Shown here piece by piece: positions 1 to 20,000 of a stretch of 64,000 nt of DNA. A model generated the notes under the pieces. That model saw nothing but the letters and a program-made list of their open reading frames with translations, had not been told where the DNA came from and made no database searches. The translations under genes and the position numbers were made by a program. Every line of letters begins with the position of its first letter. Within the stretch, counting starts at the first letter, position 1. The stretch comes from Lates calcarifer. Taxonomy: Eukaryota > Chordata > Actinopteri > Centropomidae. The stretch lies in contig NC_066844.1 of the NCBI RefSeq assembly GCF_001640805.2, positions 129,001-193,000 on the forward strand. Reading direction: 5' to 3'.

Positions 1-50
1 GTGTGTAGTACTCGGTGTGTAGTACTCGGTGTGTAGTACTCAGTGTGTAC
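1..50. repeat. 14-bp tandem repeat abutting the isy1 exon 4 donor
   Basis: Three copies of GTGTGTAGTACTCG run up to the splice donor of isy1 exon 4, whose intron begins at base 50 on the minus strand. On that strand every unit starts with GTAC, as does the real intron. Confidence 0.75.
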
Positions 51-1121
51 CTGCCGTCTCCATTTTTCAGCTTTAGGAAGTTCACTGCACTCTGACGCCA
101 GAAATGGTCTCCTCTCCTACATAGAGACAGACAGGTCAGAGAGAGACAGACAGGTCAGAGAGAGACAGACAGGTCAGAGAGAGACAGACAGGAGTCTCAC
201 CTTGACTTTTCCCTCCTCCAGCTGAGCCTGTCTGAACCGAGCCAAAGCCGTCCTGAAAGATCAGAGACACAGGAGAACATCAGGAGAACAACAGGAGAGC
301 GTCAGGAGAACATCGGGAGAATGACAGAACAACAGGAAAATTACAGGAGAACGACAGGAGATATGGGGCCACAGCTAACGATCGCATTTAGTATTAATTG
401 ATCTGTTTTTATCGATTAATTTTCAATGAAACAGGGCTCTGACTAATTCCTGGTTTCTTCCGTACAAACTGACCAAAGTATCAAACAACCTGAAACAGAA
501 ACACAGCAGCTGAAACACAGAGAAACCACAGGTAAACAAACGTCTGTACTCACATCGCCTTCTCAGCGTTTCTCGCCTGTAGAGACAGAAACACACAGTC
601 AGGACACAATAACTGAAAATAATCTGCTGATAATCAATACAATCTTTAATGTCTGTTAACACGTCTCCTGCTTCACCTACCATCATCTAACATCCCACAA
701 TACTTCACTCCCGATGACAAACACTTCACACAATAAGAATCATTAGTCTGGAGAATGAAACATTTTTGTTTAATGAAAAACTAAAATTTTTATTTAAGAA
801 TCAGAACTGGAGTTAGCGGGAAGCTGAGCTCACACCAGACTCCGTTCAAAAAACAGGCGTTTTTATCACGTCCTGTGTCTGAGTTCTGAGACTGAATGAA
901 ACAACGACAGGAAACAGTCTGAATTTATTAATCAAGTCTCCTGAAACGTTCGTCACCGAGTTTAAGTTTGATGAAGCTGAAACTTTTTGTCTTCATCTGT
1001 TGATCGTTCACTGATACAGCAGCTAAAGCTAACATGCTAACAGTCCCTGTCTCTGAGATAAATATTTAAAAGCTAAATTAAAATATGACTCAGACTAAAT
1101 GTCCGCTTCGCTGCTCACCAT
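51..1121 (-). CDS. isy1: ISY1 pre-mRNA splicing factor, N-terminal part (continues off left edge)
   Basis: ISY1 belongs to the Prp19-associated (NTC) complex of the nuclear spliceosome. Four 5' exons are visible. The ATG alone ends exon 1 (1119-1121), directly followed by the donor gtgagc. Exon 2 is 554-576, exon 3 is 201-252 and exon 4 is 51-116. Joined, they read MARNAEKAM, then TALARFRQAQLEEGKVK, then ERRPFLASEC...PKAEKWRRQ, which is the conserved ISY1 N-terminus; all phases join. The remaining exons lie left of base 51. The 5' UTR and promoter are around 1122-1250. Intron 3 (117-200, 84 nt) is almost wholly a 19-bp tandem repeat. Identification is firm from the near-invariant N-terminal residues. 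Confidence 0.93.
117..370. repeat. Tandem repeats filling isy1 introns 2-3
   Basis: Positions 121-191 are about 3.7 copies of a 19-bp AGAGAGACAGACAGGTC-like unit that fill the 84-nt intron 3. Positions 262-360 hold about eight degenerate CAGGAGAACA units at the 3' end of intron 2. No other function is visible. Confidence 0.8.
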
Positions 1122-1260
1122 CTCTGCTGCTGACTTGTATCTTTTTTATCAAGAATCCCCCGCAAAACTGAACAAACTTCAGCCTCAAACGATCCACACA
1201 CGCCGACACTGACAGGAAGTCCGCCACCGACTTCTTCCCCTGTTTCCGGTCTCCCGATGG
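1122..1260 (-). promoter_or_regulatory. isy1 5' UTR and promoter region
   Basis: This is the sequence immediately upstream of the isy1 ATG on the minus strand. It contains GGAAGT/TTCCGG-type ETS-like motifs near 1215-1245, common in housekeeping promoters. The transcription start cannot be fixed from sequence alone. From 1260 to 2100 there is only AT-rich intergenic DNA (a short TAAAC run near 1320) and no gene. Confidence 0.45.
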
Positions 1261-2105
1261 CTGTATCACTGCTCTACTGCCCCCTGCCGGAGGGGTCCAC
1301 TCCCGCCACAGCGTTAGCCAAGTAAACTAAACTAAACTAAACTAAAACAACTAAAATGTGCATTTTACTGAGTTTCAGCCTTGAGGCCTTTATGTAAGAT
1401 AAAATAATCTAAAATGTAAAAGAAAGTTATTTCACAAATAAAATACTTTACAATAAATTAACTATGAAATTTAAAAAAACACAATAAAATTAAACTTTAT
1501 GATAACAGATCAAACTCAATGTGCTGATGAGGACAAGGTGATATGGTTGAAAGCTCCAGAGCAGTGATGAACTGTGAATCTGAGTCAGTGTTACTGTGGA
1601 GTTCCTCAGGGCTCCGTCCTTAGTTCGCTTCAATCAGAACAAATGAACAATAACATTATTATCATAATCTTGAGACAACACTCAGACAGACCTGACTCTG
1701 TTGCCACAGCTGAAGCTGTTACTGTTGTAAATACATAAAGTGCATCTTTATTTTATGACTCTTTGTCAGTGAACACAGAGGAAACAGACTCAGACTTCAG
1801 CTGCTTCTGATCAAATTGATAAATTCTTTAAAACTGTTCAACATATGAACACATTCGTCAACAGGGAAGAAAGTAAAAATACTCATGTCAGGGTCAAACA
1901 TTAAATTTAAAAACTTGGTTTTGACTTAATAACTGTGACTTATCTTGTATTGCTACTGATATTAACATTTTTAATTTTTATCTCATAACTTTTCATTTAT
2001 AATTTTATTTAAAATCTTATTAGTCTTTTTATGTTATGAGTTTTCTTCCTATTTTAAATTTCTTTACGTCAAATGTGAAGATCTTTGAGTTGTTGCAAAA
2101 CAAAC

Positions 2106-2167
2106 TGAGGGCGGTGCAGTGGTTGGCATTGTCACCTCACAGCAAGAAGGATCCTGGTTCGAGCCCA
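2106..2167 (+). mobile_element. tRNA-derived SINE-like head fragment
   Basis: A stretch with an A-box-like GGTGCAGTGGTTGGC near 2112 and a B-box GGTTCGAGCCC near 2156 resembles the tRNA-like head shared by several fish SINEs. It is only about 60 bp and ends where the neighbouring MITE begins. It is not a functional tRNA: no complete cloverleaf is present. Confidence 0.45.
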
Positions 2168-2492
2168 GAGGCCCGTACTACGAAGAGAAGAGAACCTCCT
2201 CTGGTTTAATTCAGCCCCCGTCCTACAGAGTCAGCCTCTCTCAGTCGTTGTCGTTGTGATTGGTTGCTCCACCTGTGGGGCGGAGCTTAGCTAGAAGTAA
2301 CACCGGTAACGACTTAACCACGAACATAAACTAGCTCGGAGCAGTTTAGAGACGCAGCGTAAATTCCCATGGCAGCAGACGCATGTCCACCTTTCGTAGT
2401 ACAGGTTACCCGGGAAGTTACACCTGACGTCACCAAGTTACTCCTGAAGTTACTCTGATAAGCCAGTAACCTCGCTTCGTAGTACAGGCCTC
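2168..2492. mobile_element. MITE with 17-bp terminal inverted repeats
   Basis: The ends AGGCCYGTACTACGAAG (2169-2185 and the complement at 2475-2491) are inverted repeats with one C/T difference. A 3-bp CAG flanks both sides (a possible target duplication). The roughly 325-bp interior has no coding potential. A 3-bp duplication would suit a PIF/Harbinger-like MITE, but the superfamily is not proved. Confidence 0.65.
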
Positions 2493-2600
2493 AGACCTCT
2501 GTTTTAATAACAGCTGAACTCTTGTTTTGTTGTTGTTGTGAAATAAACAGATCAGACAGACGTGTGTCTCAGCTCCGTCCTCTTCCTCCTCCTCCATGTT

Positions 2601-2606
2601 TTTATT
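2601..2606 (-). terminator. cnbp poly(A) signal
   Basis: TTTATT on the plus strand reads AATAAA on the cnbp strand, about 780 bases downstream of the stop codon. This would give a 3' UTR of about 0.8 kb (2590-3384), in which no other gene is seen. Confidence 0.6.
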
Positions 2607-3384
2607 GTCAGGTTAAACTTACAGTCTGCAGTACAACCAAATGACATTTTTACAGTAGCTCTAAGTGATATATTGTACAAAAATAACATTTGGATTTTTT
2701 TGTGAAAACATTCACCTCTCCCCAAACTGAAAATTGTTGTTGTTTTTTTAAAATGTGTTTTCTTATTGTTATTATTAGTTTTTGTCTCTGTCGGTGCGTC
2801 GCTCCCTCCGGTCCAAACAGCAACATAACGCACTTATAAAACATGAATAATTAATGTTCCTGTTGTCGTCTGCTGTGGTCTGCTCTGATTGGCTTGTTCA
2901 TCCTGTGAGGTGATTGGCTGTTTGCTGGAGGTGGAACCAATCACGTTTCTTTCAGACAAACTCGGCTTTGTCCAGAAAATAGAAAATAAAGTTAATGTTG
3001 GAAGATAAAAACTTCCGTCGCTTATTTTTCCCTCCGTTATAGTCCCGCCCACTTTAGGACTGAGGGGAGGGGCTTAACTTGTTTTTTTAAATCGTTGTAC
3101 TCTCTCAGCCAATTGGCTGGGCAGAAAGTATTCTTAAACAAAGCTTTGAACGTCATGACACTGCTACCGAACTAAAAACACAGATTCTGTTTGTTCTTTT
3201 AGAAATGCAAAAGAAATGTTTGTTTTTTTAGTGTTTGCCCCTCCTCCTCCCTCCGCCCGCTCTGACTGGCTGCTGTGAGGCTGGCTGACAGGCCTCTGGA
3301 CCAATGAGAAGAGGAGGGTCAGAGGGAATGAATAAAGAGAAATAAAGAAGAGATGAAAGAGGGCGAGGTGGGGTGATGCGGCAG

Positions 3385-5281
<1,897 letters not shown>

Positions 5282-6219
5282 CACCACGACGATGGCTACA
5301 GAGACACAGGTCAGAGGTCAGAGGTCAAACCAAAGGAAAATACAAGAGACTCACAGAAACTTCACCCAACCAGGTCCAGACCAGGGACTCCCAGGGTCTG
5401 GACCCTGTAGTCCTGATCTGTAATCCAGTCTGAGGCACAGAGAGGAACAGCTGGTCTAAGTCAGATCCAGATCAGACCTGACACCAGCTCAAGTTTTACA
5501 ATTTTTATAAGCAGCTATAAAATAAATCAACATGAACATGAATGAACCTGCAGCTCCGATCAGCTGATGAGAAATGATGATTATTGATCATTGGGACGCA
5601 GTGAAATAACAGCTGGTTCTTCACAGAAACCTGATCCAGATCCTGGAGCTCCTGATCCAGAACTCTGAGCTTAACAAGAGCCTGTGATCAGCTGATCCTT
5701 CCTCTGAACCACAGACTCATAAACAAACATCCTGATCAGCTGATCTGAGTTCAGTATGAAGCATCACAATAAGAGCCTCCGTAGTTTTAGATAAAAAGAG
5801 AACCAATCAGGTTAATGTGTAATAATCAGTGATGCGTTCAGGTGCAGCTTGTTGTTCTTCTGTGTTGTGTCTGTTTTTACTGAGAAGCTGAACTACTGAT
5901 CATATTGATCAGTTTAGTCTGAGAGGAAGTGGAGTTTTCTGATTAAACAATGACTTTAAATGATCAATCATCAGAGTTTCAGCTTCTGATCAATATCATT
6001 ATTGACTGATTTTATTTTTCCAATGAATCGATTCTGTGAAACTTCACGTCTTAATAAAGTTTTATCTACATCTGATCAGTGACAAATAAAAACTAATGAC
6101 CTAATCGATCAGTTCATTGATTATCCATTTCTGATTAGTGTTGATGGTCTGATCAGATCTGGGGCCAGACCTGACCTGTAGGTCCTCAGAGACTCGGACC
6201 AGTCTCAGCTGGTTCCTCT

Positions 6220-6667
6220 CCCTCAGACCGTTAACCAGCACCACCCCCCGGGCTGCCCGCGGCCTCACGCCGTCAACGGGCCGCCGGAGGAGCCTCCGCT
6301 CCGGGAGAAGCTTCGCTTCCCCCTGGGAGGAGGCTCCCCCTCCGCCCGGACTCTGCGGGTCTCCCCGCGGTGTGTGTGCGGGGGGAGGCGGCCCATCCAC
6401 AGGCCCGGCGCTGTCATGTTGTCAGCTAGCCCGTTAGCAGCTTAGCATCTGCTCCAGAGCGAAATAAACAGCGGGAGAGTCCGCTCCGCAGCGCCTCCTC
6501 TCCGGGCGGCACACCGGGATGAAGCGGCCCCGCGGCCCGGCGGCGATGAGCCTCCCGCGGGGAGAAAAGAGCGGATCGATCGGTCGGAGCTCAAACTCAC
6601 CTCAGACCCCGAAACTGTGGATGTTTGTTTTCTATCCTCCTCTGCGCCACACGCGGTCTGCACACGG

Positions 6668-6668
<1 letters not shown>
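6220..6668 (-). promoter_or_regulatory. cnbp CpG-rich promoter and probable non-coding exon 1
   Basis: GC- and CpG-rich DNA with a good minus-strand donor (CTGAG|GTGAGT) at 6599-6600 suggests a non-coding first exon from 6601 up to about 6665. The intron between it and the ATG exon (5296-6600) holds no recognisable gene. ORFs here on both strands follow from base composition. The start site is inferred. Confidence 0.5.

Positions 6669-6735
<67 letters not shown>
6669..6735. repeat. (CA)n microsatellite at the cnbp promoter
   Basis: About 32 CA dinucleotides lie just upstream of the proposed cnbp exon 1. From here to 7912 is the divergent intergenic region between cnbp and the phosphatase gene, with a short (GTTT)n at 7319-7342 and otherwise nothing recognised. 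Confidence 0.95.
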
Positions 6736-6741
<6 letters not shown>

Positions 6742-7941
6742 CTGCTGCGTTCAGGTACACATGTTATGAAAACACGGGACGTGGATCTGATGTGAGGTCG
6801 CCTCCTGAACCTGGATCCGCTGGTAAATTAAAAACTAATAAAGTTTCTTTGTTTGAATCTGAACCTCAGACTCTCTCCTCCTCCTCTGAACCTGATTCCG
6901 CTCTGAGTAAAAATTATTTCTGTCATAAAACTTTGAATCTGTTTTTGTATTTATGAGTTTGGGAGATGTTCCTGAACGCATCATGTGCACACGGCCCCAG
7001 CAGAGAGGGGCGGGGCCGCGCACGCACAGCTCTCAGCTGTTCAGTTCCAGTTGTTGTGTTTTTTAAATAAACTTTTAAAGCGTTAAAATGAAAAAATAAA
7101 CAGAAAAAAGTTTTAAAGTTTCAGATTCTTTAATCAGCTGAAAGCTGAAGACAAAATAACACAACAGATAATGAACAACAACAATAAACTCTGACTTCTG
7201 TTTAAATCTAAATGTTCCTCACAGAACGTCTGTGGCTCCTCCTCAGATGGAGAATGTTACTGTTCCACAGAGAAACATTCACATTACTGTTTCATTATTT
7301 CAGATCTTGAATTTGCTTTTTGTTTGTTTGTTTGTTTGTTTGTGAAAAATCTTCAGTTTAGTAAAAATAAAATTTGAGATTTGCAAACTTTTTTTTTCTT
7401 CCACCAGCTTCCACAAAGTCCTTGTGTTCACCTGCAGGTCACAAACACCTGGTGGGTGGAGGTGGGCGGGGCTTCACAGTGAGCAGCAGGTTTAATAGTT
7501 AACTGATTACTGAGAGAGAAAACTGTCAAAGGTCAGAGACAGAACCAAAGAAACAGTCTGAGAGAACAAACTGCAATAGCTTCACCTGGCCGCCTTCACC
7601 TGACCAGCTTCAGCTGATCAGAGGAGGACAAGTGAACGAGGACCTGAACGAACACTCGGTGAGTTTCAGCTTCACTGAACTTCACCTTTGACAGAAAAAC
7701 ATCTGAGGTGGAGGTAAAGAGAAAAACCTGTTGGTTCTTGTGTGTCTGTATGTCCCAGTACGGACTGGTCCTGAATGAAAATTAACTGCTGATATTTTGC
7801 TGGAAGCTGAGGTTTCATCTGTGATGAGACCAGGAGGATACTGATTCTCCTCCTGATTCTCCTCCAGGTTTTATTCTGCTGGTTCTCCTGCTGGATCTCC
7901 TGCTGAGTGGTCATGTTGGGGAGAACAGGAACCTTCAGTGG

Positions 7942-10520
7942 ATGTTGCAGGTTCGAGCTCCAGCAGTGCCGCTCCCTCTCCTCCTCCCCCCCCCCTCTGA
8001 CCTCTCCAGACTCCATTACCCAGAAGGCAGTGGGAGCAGGAGGTACAGGGTGGGGCAGGAGGCAGGACAGATGAGCTCAGGTCAGATCAACAGGATCCTG
8101 AAGGTGAGACAAACCCGTCATTCAAGCTGCCAATCAAGCGATCGGTCAAACTATTGATCTGTTGTGTCATCTGTTGCCAGGCCAACGAATACAGCCACAC
8201 CCTCCCCAGAGGCCCTGCCTCCCACGGTATCCTGGGTTTCCATAGCAACATGTTGCCATCCAACCACCCTGGGGAGGACCGCCGCAGCAGCGCCACCTGC
8301 CTGCCGGGCCGCGGAGGCGTCCTTCTTGGTGTGTTCGACGGCCACGCGGGCCCGGCGTGCGCCCACACCGTCAGCCAGAGGCTCTTCTACTACATCGCTG
8401 TGGCAACGCTGCCGCTGAGGACACTGGCGGAGATCGAACGGGCAGTGGAGGAGGAACGGGCCGTACCGCCACTGCTGGAGTGGCACAAACACCCCCAGGA
8501 TCACAGCTGCCCCGACGGAGGAGCAACCTCCTTCCACAGCCTCCGACACTACTGGCAGGAGAGGCTGGAGGACGAAGACCAGGAGGAGGAGCAGGAGGAG
8601 GTAACCACAACTCCAGAGATGAGATCCATAAACCAGACTGAAGGTCTTCACAGGTCCAGAATCTTAGATCCAGTAATGGACCACAGGCAAACCTGAACCT
8701 CACATTCATGAAATAAAACTCACTAGACCTGATGAAAATAATTTGGACCAAGTCTGACTCAGGTCTCAGGTCCTGGGTCGCCTCAGGTCCTGAGTCTCAG
8801 TTTTAGGAACCATGTGAACCTGTGAAGACCTCAGGTACTGACCACTTCTCAATACCTGGTTCTCACCAGGACACATCAGACCTCAGTCAGTCTCAGTCTG
8901 TTCAGGTTTCAGTTTTGATTTATGTCAGATGTTCTGAGTCCTCGTCAGCTTTGAAGCTCTCGCATGCTGTGATGTTATCATCTGTCTTCTCTCTGATTCG
9001 CTGTAGGATGGCGGCAGGGTGACATCGGCATTGGTGAACGCTTTCCGTCGCCTCGACTACGACCTGTCTGTGGAGGCCCAGGTCCACCTGTCAATGTCCT
9101 CACCCAGGTCCTGATTCTGTTACAAACCAAAGACCGGTTTGATTTGTCTTCACATGACCTCACAGACAGAGGATGAACCCAGAGTCCTGGTTCTAAATGT
9201 CTGAGTCAGTCTGTGGTTCTGTTCCACCACAGGAACTGAACGACTTGTTACCTGCAGCTTCATGTAACCTGAACCTGTGAGAACCAAGTTCTAGATTCTA
9301 CCTGGTTTTCTCTGATACTCCTCCTCCATAAACATGGTTCAGGCTCTGTTCTAGTTCCTGAACCTAAATTTAAACCGCTGAGATCATTTGGACCAAATAT
9401 GGATAGAACCAAGGTTCAAGAATCCAGAACAGAACTGGTTCAAGAACCACAAATAATCTGGTGGAGAGGAGGTAACACTTCTGTAAATCAGATCATTGCA
9501 GATGAAACGTGACTGTGACCTGGTTTTCATGTTGTGTTCAAGGTTCAGTTCGTCAGCAGCTGAATCCTCCCTCTCTGTCCACAGACGGGTGTCTCTCCCT
9601 GGGGAGGGGTTGTCTCTGTCCTCCCCCCTCCGGGTGGCGCTGTCCGGCTGTACTGCTTGTGTCGCTCACATCTCCAATGGTGTCCTGCATGTGGCCAATC
9701 TGGGCGACAGTCGGGCTGTTCTGGGCGTCCAGGAGCCAGATGGGCGTTTTTCAGCATTCAGCCTCACCAACGACCACAATGCACAGAACCCTGATGAGCT
9801 TCAAAGGATCCTGGGGGAACACCCGCCGTCAGAGAGCAGGACTGTGGTCCGCCACGACCGCCTGCTGGGTCTGCTGCTGCCGTTCAGGGCATTTGGAGAT
9901 GTCCGCTTCAAATGGAGCCCAGAGATGCTGAGCCGAGTCTATGAAACCCGACCGGACGTCCTGTCTGTGGTCAGCGAGGCCGTCCGAACACCACCGCCCC
10001 ACTACCTGACCCCGCCGTACCTGAGCGCCCAACCAGAGGTCACCCAACACCGTATCAGACCTGCTGACAAGTTCCTGGTCCTGGCAACTGACGGACTCTG
10101 GGAGCTGATGCATCGACAGACGGTGGTCCAGCTGGTGGGGGAACAACTGACAGGTGAGAGAACTGAGATCTATCTAAAGTCTAAACATCTGGTTCTAAAG
10201 AGAACATCTGGCTCTAAACCAAACATCTGGTTTGTCCTTGTTCAGGTCTTCAGCAGCAGAGACCCATAATTCCTTGCTTGGGCATGACACTGAGTGGCCT
10301 GCAGCGCCTCCTGCTGGAGAGGAGGGGGAGGGTTATGTCGGTGCTGGAGGACCAGAACACCGCCACCCACCTGCTCCGTCACGCTCTGGGGGATGATGGA
10401 TATGGAGCAGTGGCTCCAAACCGCCTGGCGAAGATGCTGAGTCTGCCAGCAGAGCTGGCGAGGCGATACCGTGACGACATCACCATCACCGTGATACACC
10501 TGAATGAGCCTGACTTCTAA
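7942..10520 (+). CDS. Pyruvate dehydrogenase phosphatase catalytic subunit (PDP1/2-like, PP2C family), five exons
   Basis: It dephosphorylates and reactivates mitochondrial pyruvate dehydrogenase. Exons are 7942-8103, 8181-8600, 9007-9107, 9585-10153 and 10246-10520; phases join to 508 codons. PP2C metal-site motifs are intact: EDRRSSATCL, GVFDGHAG, VANLGDSRAVLGVQE, NDHNAQN, FRAFGDVRFKWS, LATDGLWE and RDDITITV. ANEYS after exon 1 and the C-terminal KMLSLPAELARRYRDD are PDP-specific; identity looks nearer PDP1 than PDP2. An ATG at 7913 would give a more presequence-like N-terminus (Arg, Ser, Cys) but is in frame only if the C10 run at 7986-7995 were a different length; 7942 is the in-frame start as read. 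Human PDP1 and PDP2 have essentially uninterrupted coding regions, so introns inside the catalytic domain are notable. Confidence 0.9.
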
Positions 10521-10604
10521 CCACACCTGAAAGTTTACCTGCTCATTGACCAAGTGACAAATCAACTTGTTTTTACTCTGAACTTTGTTACATTTCTCCT
10601 CTTA

Positions 10605-10610
10605 AATAAA
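10605..10610 (+). terminator. PDP-like gene poly(A) signal
   Basis: AATAAA (followed by another AATAAA-like copy) 85 bases after the stop codon. The gene is tail-to-tail with rbm39; 10620-11305 contains AT-rich sequence and the rbm39 3' UTR with no other gene. Confidence 0.7.
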
Positions 10611-11305
10611 ATAAACATCATGTTTCTTCCTCCAAATCAGGTGTTTCTATTTTTTTGTCCAAACATCAGTCTGAGATGAAACTGTTCTCAGATCAGTGGA
10701 AAAATATTTACATGTAATATTGATTTGTATTTCAATTTTTGTAGTTTAGTCTGTAAATCGTTTATTGTTCAGGTCATGATCAGTATTTAATATGTAGAAT
10801 TTATTTATTAACACAAACGAAAATAAATAAATATCAAACCATTCCGACCCTTCACAGTGATTGAATAACAATAATTATAAAACTTTGACGACCTCCTCAC
10901 TCCTGTATCACAGGTGTCAGGTGAGGCCACACCTCCCAGCCAATCAGAATCCAGTACTCAAAATAACTTCCTGTAAGCAGAAGAAGACGCAACAGCTCAG
11001 TGATTTCAAAATAAAATTTAATCAACTTTTTTACAAAATCAAATCTCAATTAGAAAAACATTAAATACCAAACAGCTTCAAATCAACCAATCAGCTAACA
11101 CCACCTTCATCTTCATCAGCCCGCCTCCTCACAGCTCACAGAGCTCAATCATTGGACGATACTCAGAGGGGGCGGGGCAGAAAAAACAAAAACTAACAGC
11201 ATTTCCAGACCTGAATTGTCTGTTCGACCAATATGAGAGGAGGATACCAAAGAGGGGCGGGCTCTAATGTTCAGTGTCCAATCAGAGGGCAGTGTCATTG
11301 GTGAG

Positions 11306-16718
<5,413 letters not shown>

Positions 16719-16732
16719 ACTGCTGCTGCTCT

Positions 16733-17092
<360 letters not shown>

Positions 17093-20000
17093 AGACAGAG
17101 AGAGTTAATATCACCAATCAAAAAAGGGAAAACTCATATTTGGCTAAAAATCAGTAGAGGTCTTCTTGAAAACACAAAGGATGTTTATTTATGTGCTATT
17201 TATTTACCACCCTCAAGCCACAAAGGCTCTGTATTGTTATGTGGGGATTTCAACGCCCGAGCTGGGAAGGAGAAAGATTTTATTGATACAAGTGGTAATA
17301 ATCATTTCGATGTATCCTTTCTATACCAACCCCCTATTACAAAACTAAGACATAGTTATGACAATATAGTGAATAAAAGTGGAAAAGAAATTTTACAAAT
17401 GTGCAAAGCCCTGGGATTATACATTGTTAATGGTAGGACGCGTGGCGACTCCCTGGGCAGGTTTACCTACTGCTCTATGTTGGGAAATAGCGTCATTGAC
17501 TATGCAATCACAGATCTCTACCCAGAAAACATTAAAGCATTCACAGTCTTACCACAACGTCCCATATCAGATCATAATCAGTTTATACTTTACTTGAAAA
17601 AAAAAAACCACAGAGACCCAAACCCAGACACATAGTCCTGAAGACAACCTGATACCCCTCCCAAAACACTACAAATGGACAGAGACAAGTCTCACTGACT
17701 ACACCAATGCATTTAACGACACTAACATCCAAAACACACTAGATACCTTCCCATGTAACCAATATCCAATAAACAAAGATAGCATAAATCTGGCCACAAA
17801 AGATTTGAATAATATATTTATGAAATTAGCAAAAGAGTCCAAAATGAAGAAACTAAACCACAAATCAAACAAAAAAGCAATGGTTTGACAGCGAATGTTC
17901 CTTTTTCAGGAAGCATCTCAGAAACCTGTCAAATAAGAAACACAATGACCCTAAAAACCAAGAATTGCACCACGAATACCACACAGCACTCAAACAATAC
18001 AAGAAAATGATCAATCAAAAAAAGACCAAATACACAGACAATGAATTGATCAAACTTGAAAGGGCAATAGATCAAAACTCTTTTTGGAAACTGTGGAGAA
18101 AATTAAATTCTACCACATATAAAGATAACATTGCAATACAAAATGGCAATGTTTGGAAAAACTATTTCTCAAATTTATATCAAAATCCAGAACAATACAG
18201 TTTAAATACACATCACATATCCATAATTGACAAATTAAAATCATTAGAAGGCAAAATAAAAGACAATCAGAATGGCTTGGACAGTGCAATTACAATGGAA
18301 GAGCTACAAGAAAAATTAGCTGAACTAAAAAATGGGAAGGCTTGTGGTATTAATGGTATCAGAACAGAAATGCTAAAACACAGTAGTAATAAACTTAAAA
18401 AGGCTATGCTAAAATTATTTAACTTGGTACTAAAGAGTGGTATATATCCTACAATTTGGAACAAGGGAATGATTACTCCCATTTTTAAAAATGGAGACAG
18501 TCTGAATCCCAGTAATTATAGGGGTGTTTGTGTAAATTCTAATTTGGGGAAACTGTTTTGTCGTATATTAAATTCAAGAATACTGTCCTACCTGAATGAA
18601 AGCAACACACTAAAATAAACACACTAAAGTAAATCCCAGATCGGCTTTATACCCAAACATAGAACAACAGAGCATATACTCTTCATATCCTAATCAAAAA
18701 ACACGTTCACCAAAAAAATAAAGGAAAAATATATGCATGCTTTGTTGATTTCAGGAAAGCTTTTGATTCGATCTGGCATAACGGTCTTTTCTATCAGTTA
18801 CTCCAAAATTGGAGGCAAAGTATATGACTTGATTAAATGTAAATACTCAGAAAATGAATGTGTAAAAATCGGACAAAAAAGAACTGAATTTTTCAAACAA
18901 TGTCGCGGGGTCCATCAAGGTTGCAACATATCCCCAACTCTCTTCAACATATACATCCACCAATTATCAAAACTACTTGAAAACTCCACAGCCCCAGGAC
19001 TGGACTTAGAAGGAACAGAAGTGTTTACTTTATGCAGATGACCTTATACTGTTATCACAAACAGAACAAGGAATGCAATACTATTTGAACATACTCCATG
19101 ATTACTGTGAAAACTGGGAAATCAGAGTAAATCTAGATAAAACAAAAATTATGATATTTCAAAAAAAGGCAAGATTACAGTCTAAAAAACATCAATTTCT
19201 TTTGGGAGAGACAACATTGAGTCACACAACAGAATATACTGACCTCGGCCTGCTGATCACTGCTTCAGGACATTTTGTTAAGGCTGTAAGTGCCCTGGCA
19301 GATAAAGCTCGTAGAGCTTATTACAGCATAAGGAAATCCCTATTCAAACTAAACCTCCCAATAAACATTTGGCTGAAAATTTTCCAAAGTGTTATTGAGC
19401 CAATTCTTCTATATGGAAGTGAAGTTTGGGGCTCACTGATCAAACAGGAGCAATAGGACTCAAACCCAGTTGAAAAGGTTCATCTTGAGTTCTGTAAAAA
19501 CATACTGAGAGTCCACAGAAACTGTCCTAACCACGGCTACAGAGCAGAGCTGGGCCAGTTCTCCCTCTTAATTGAAATTTTAAAAAAAGAACAATCAAAT
19601 TTTGGAACCATCTGATAGAATCAGACACAGATTCATATCATCACAGATCATTCTTAGAACAACAAAGCTGTATGAACCCAGATCACATTACCTGGAATGG
19701 AACAAATGAGAAAATAACATTTCTATATAAAGGTGACACTATAAGAAGAACTCCAAATTCACAAGTAAAACAAATAGATAAAGATAATAAACTCAGATAT
19801 TCCAAACAGTAGAAAACAGAAATCCAATCAATTAATAAATTAGAATGCTATAATTTACTAGACAGAGAATTCCAATTAGCCCAATATTTAAGCCAAATAA
19901 AACATCCTATAAAAAGACAAACAATAACTAAATATAGACTTAGTGACCATAAACTCGCAATTGAAAACCGGACACCAAAAAAGACAATGGCTTCGAAAGA

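Noticed and set aside
2106..2167. A functional tRNA gene
   Set aside because: A and B boxes are present but there are no paired acceptor or anticodon stems; better explained as a SINE head.
6101..6740. Minus-strand ORFs of about 99 residues in the cnbp promoter
   Set aside because: GC-rich composition, no recognised domain, and they span the promoter and CA repeat.
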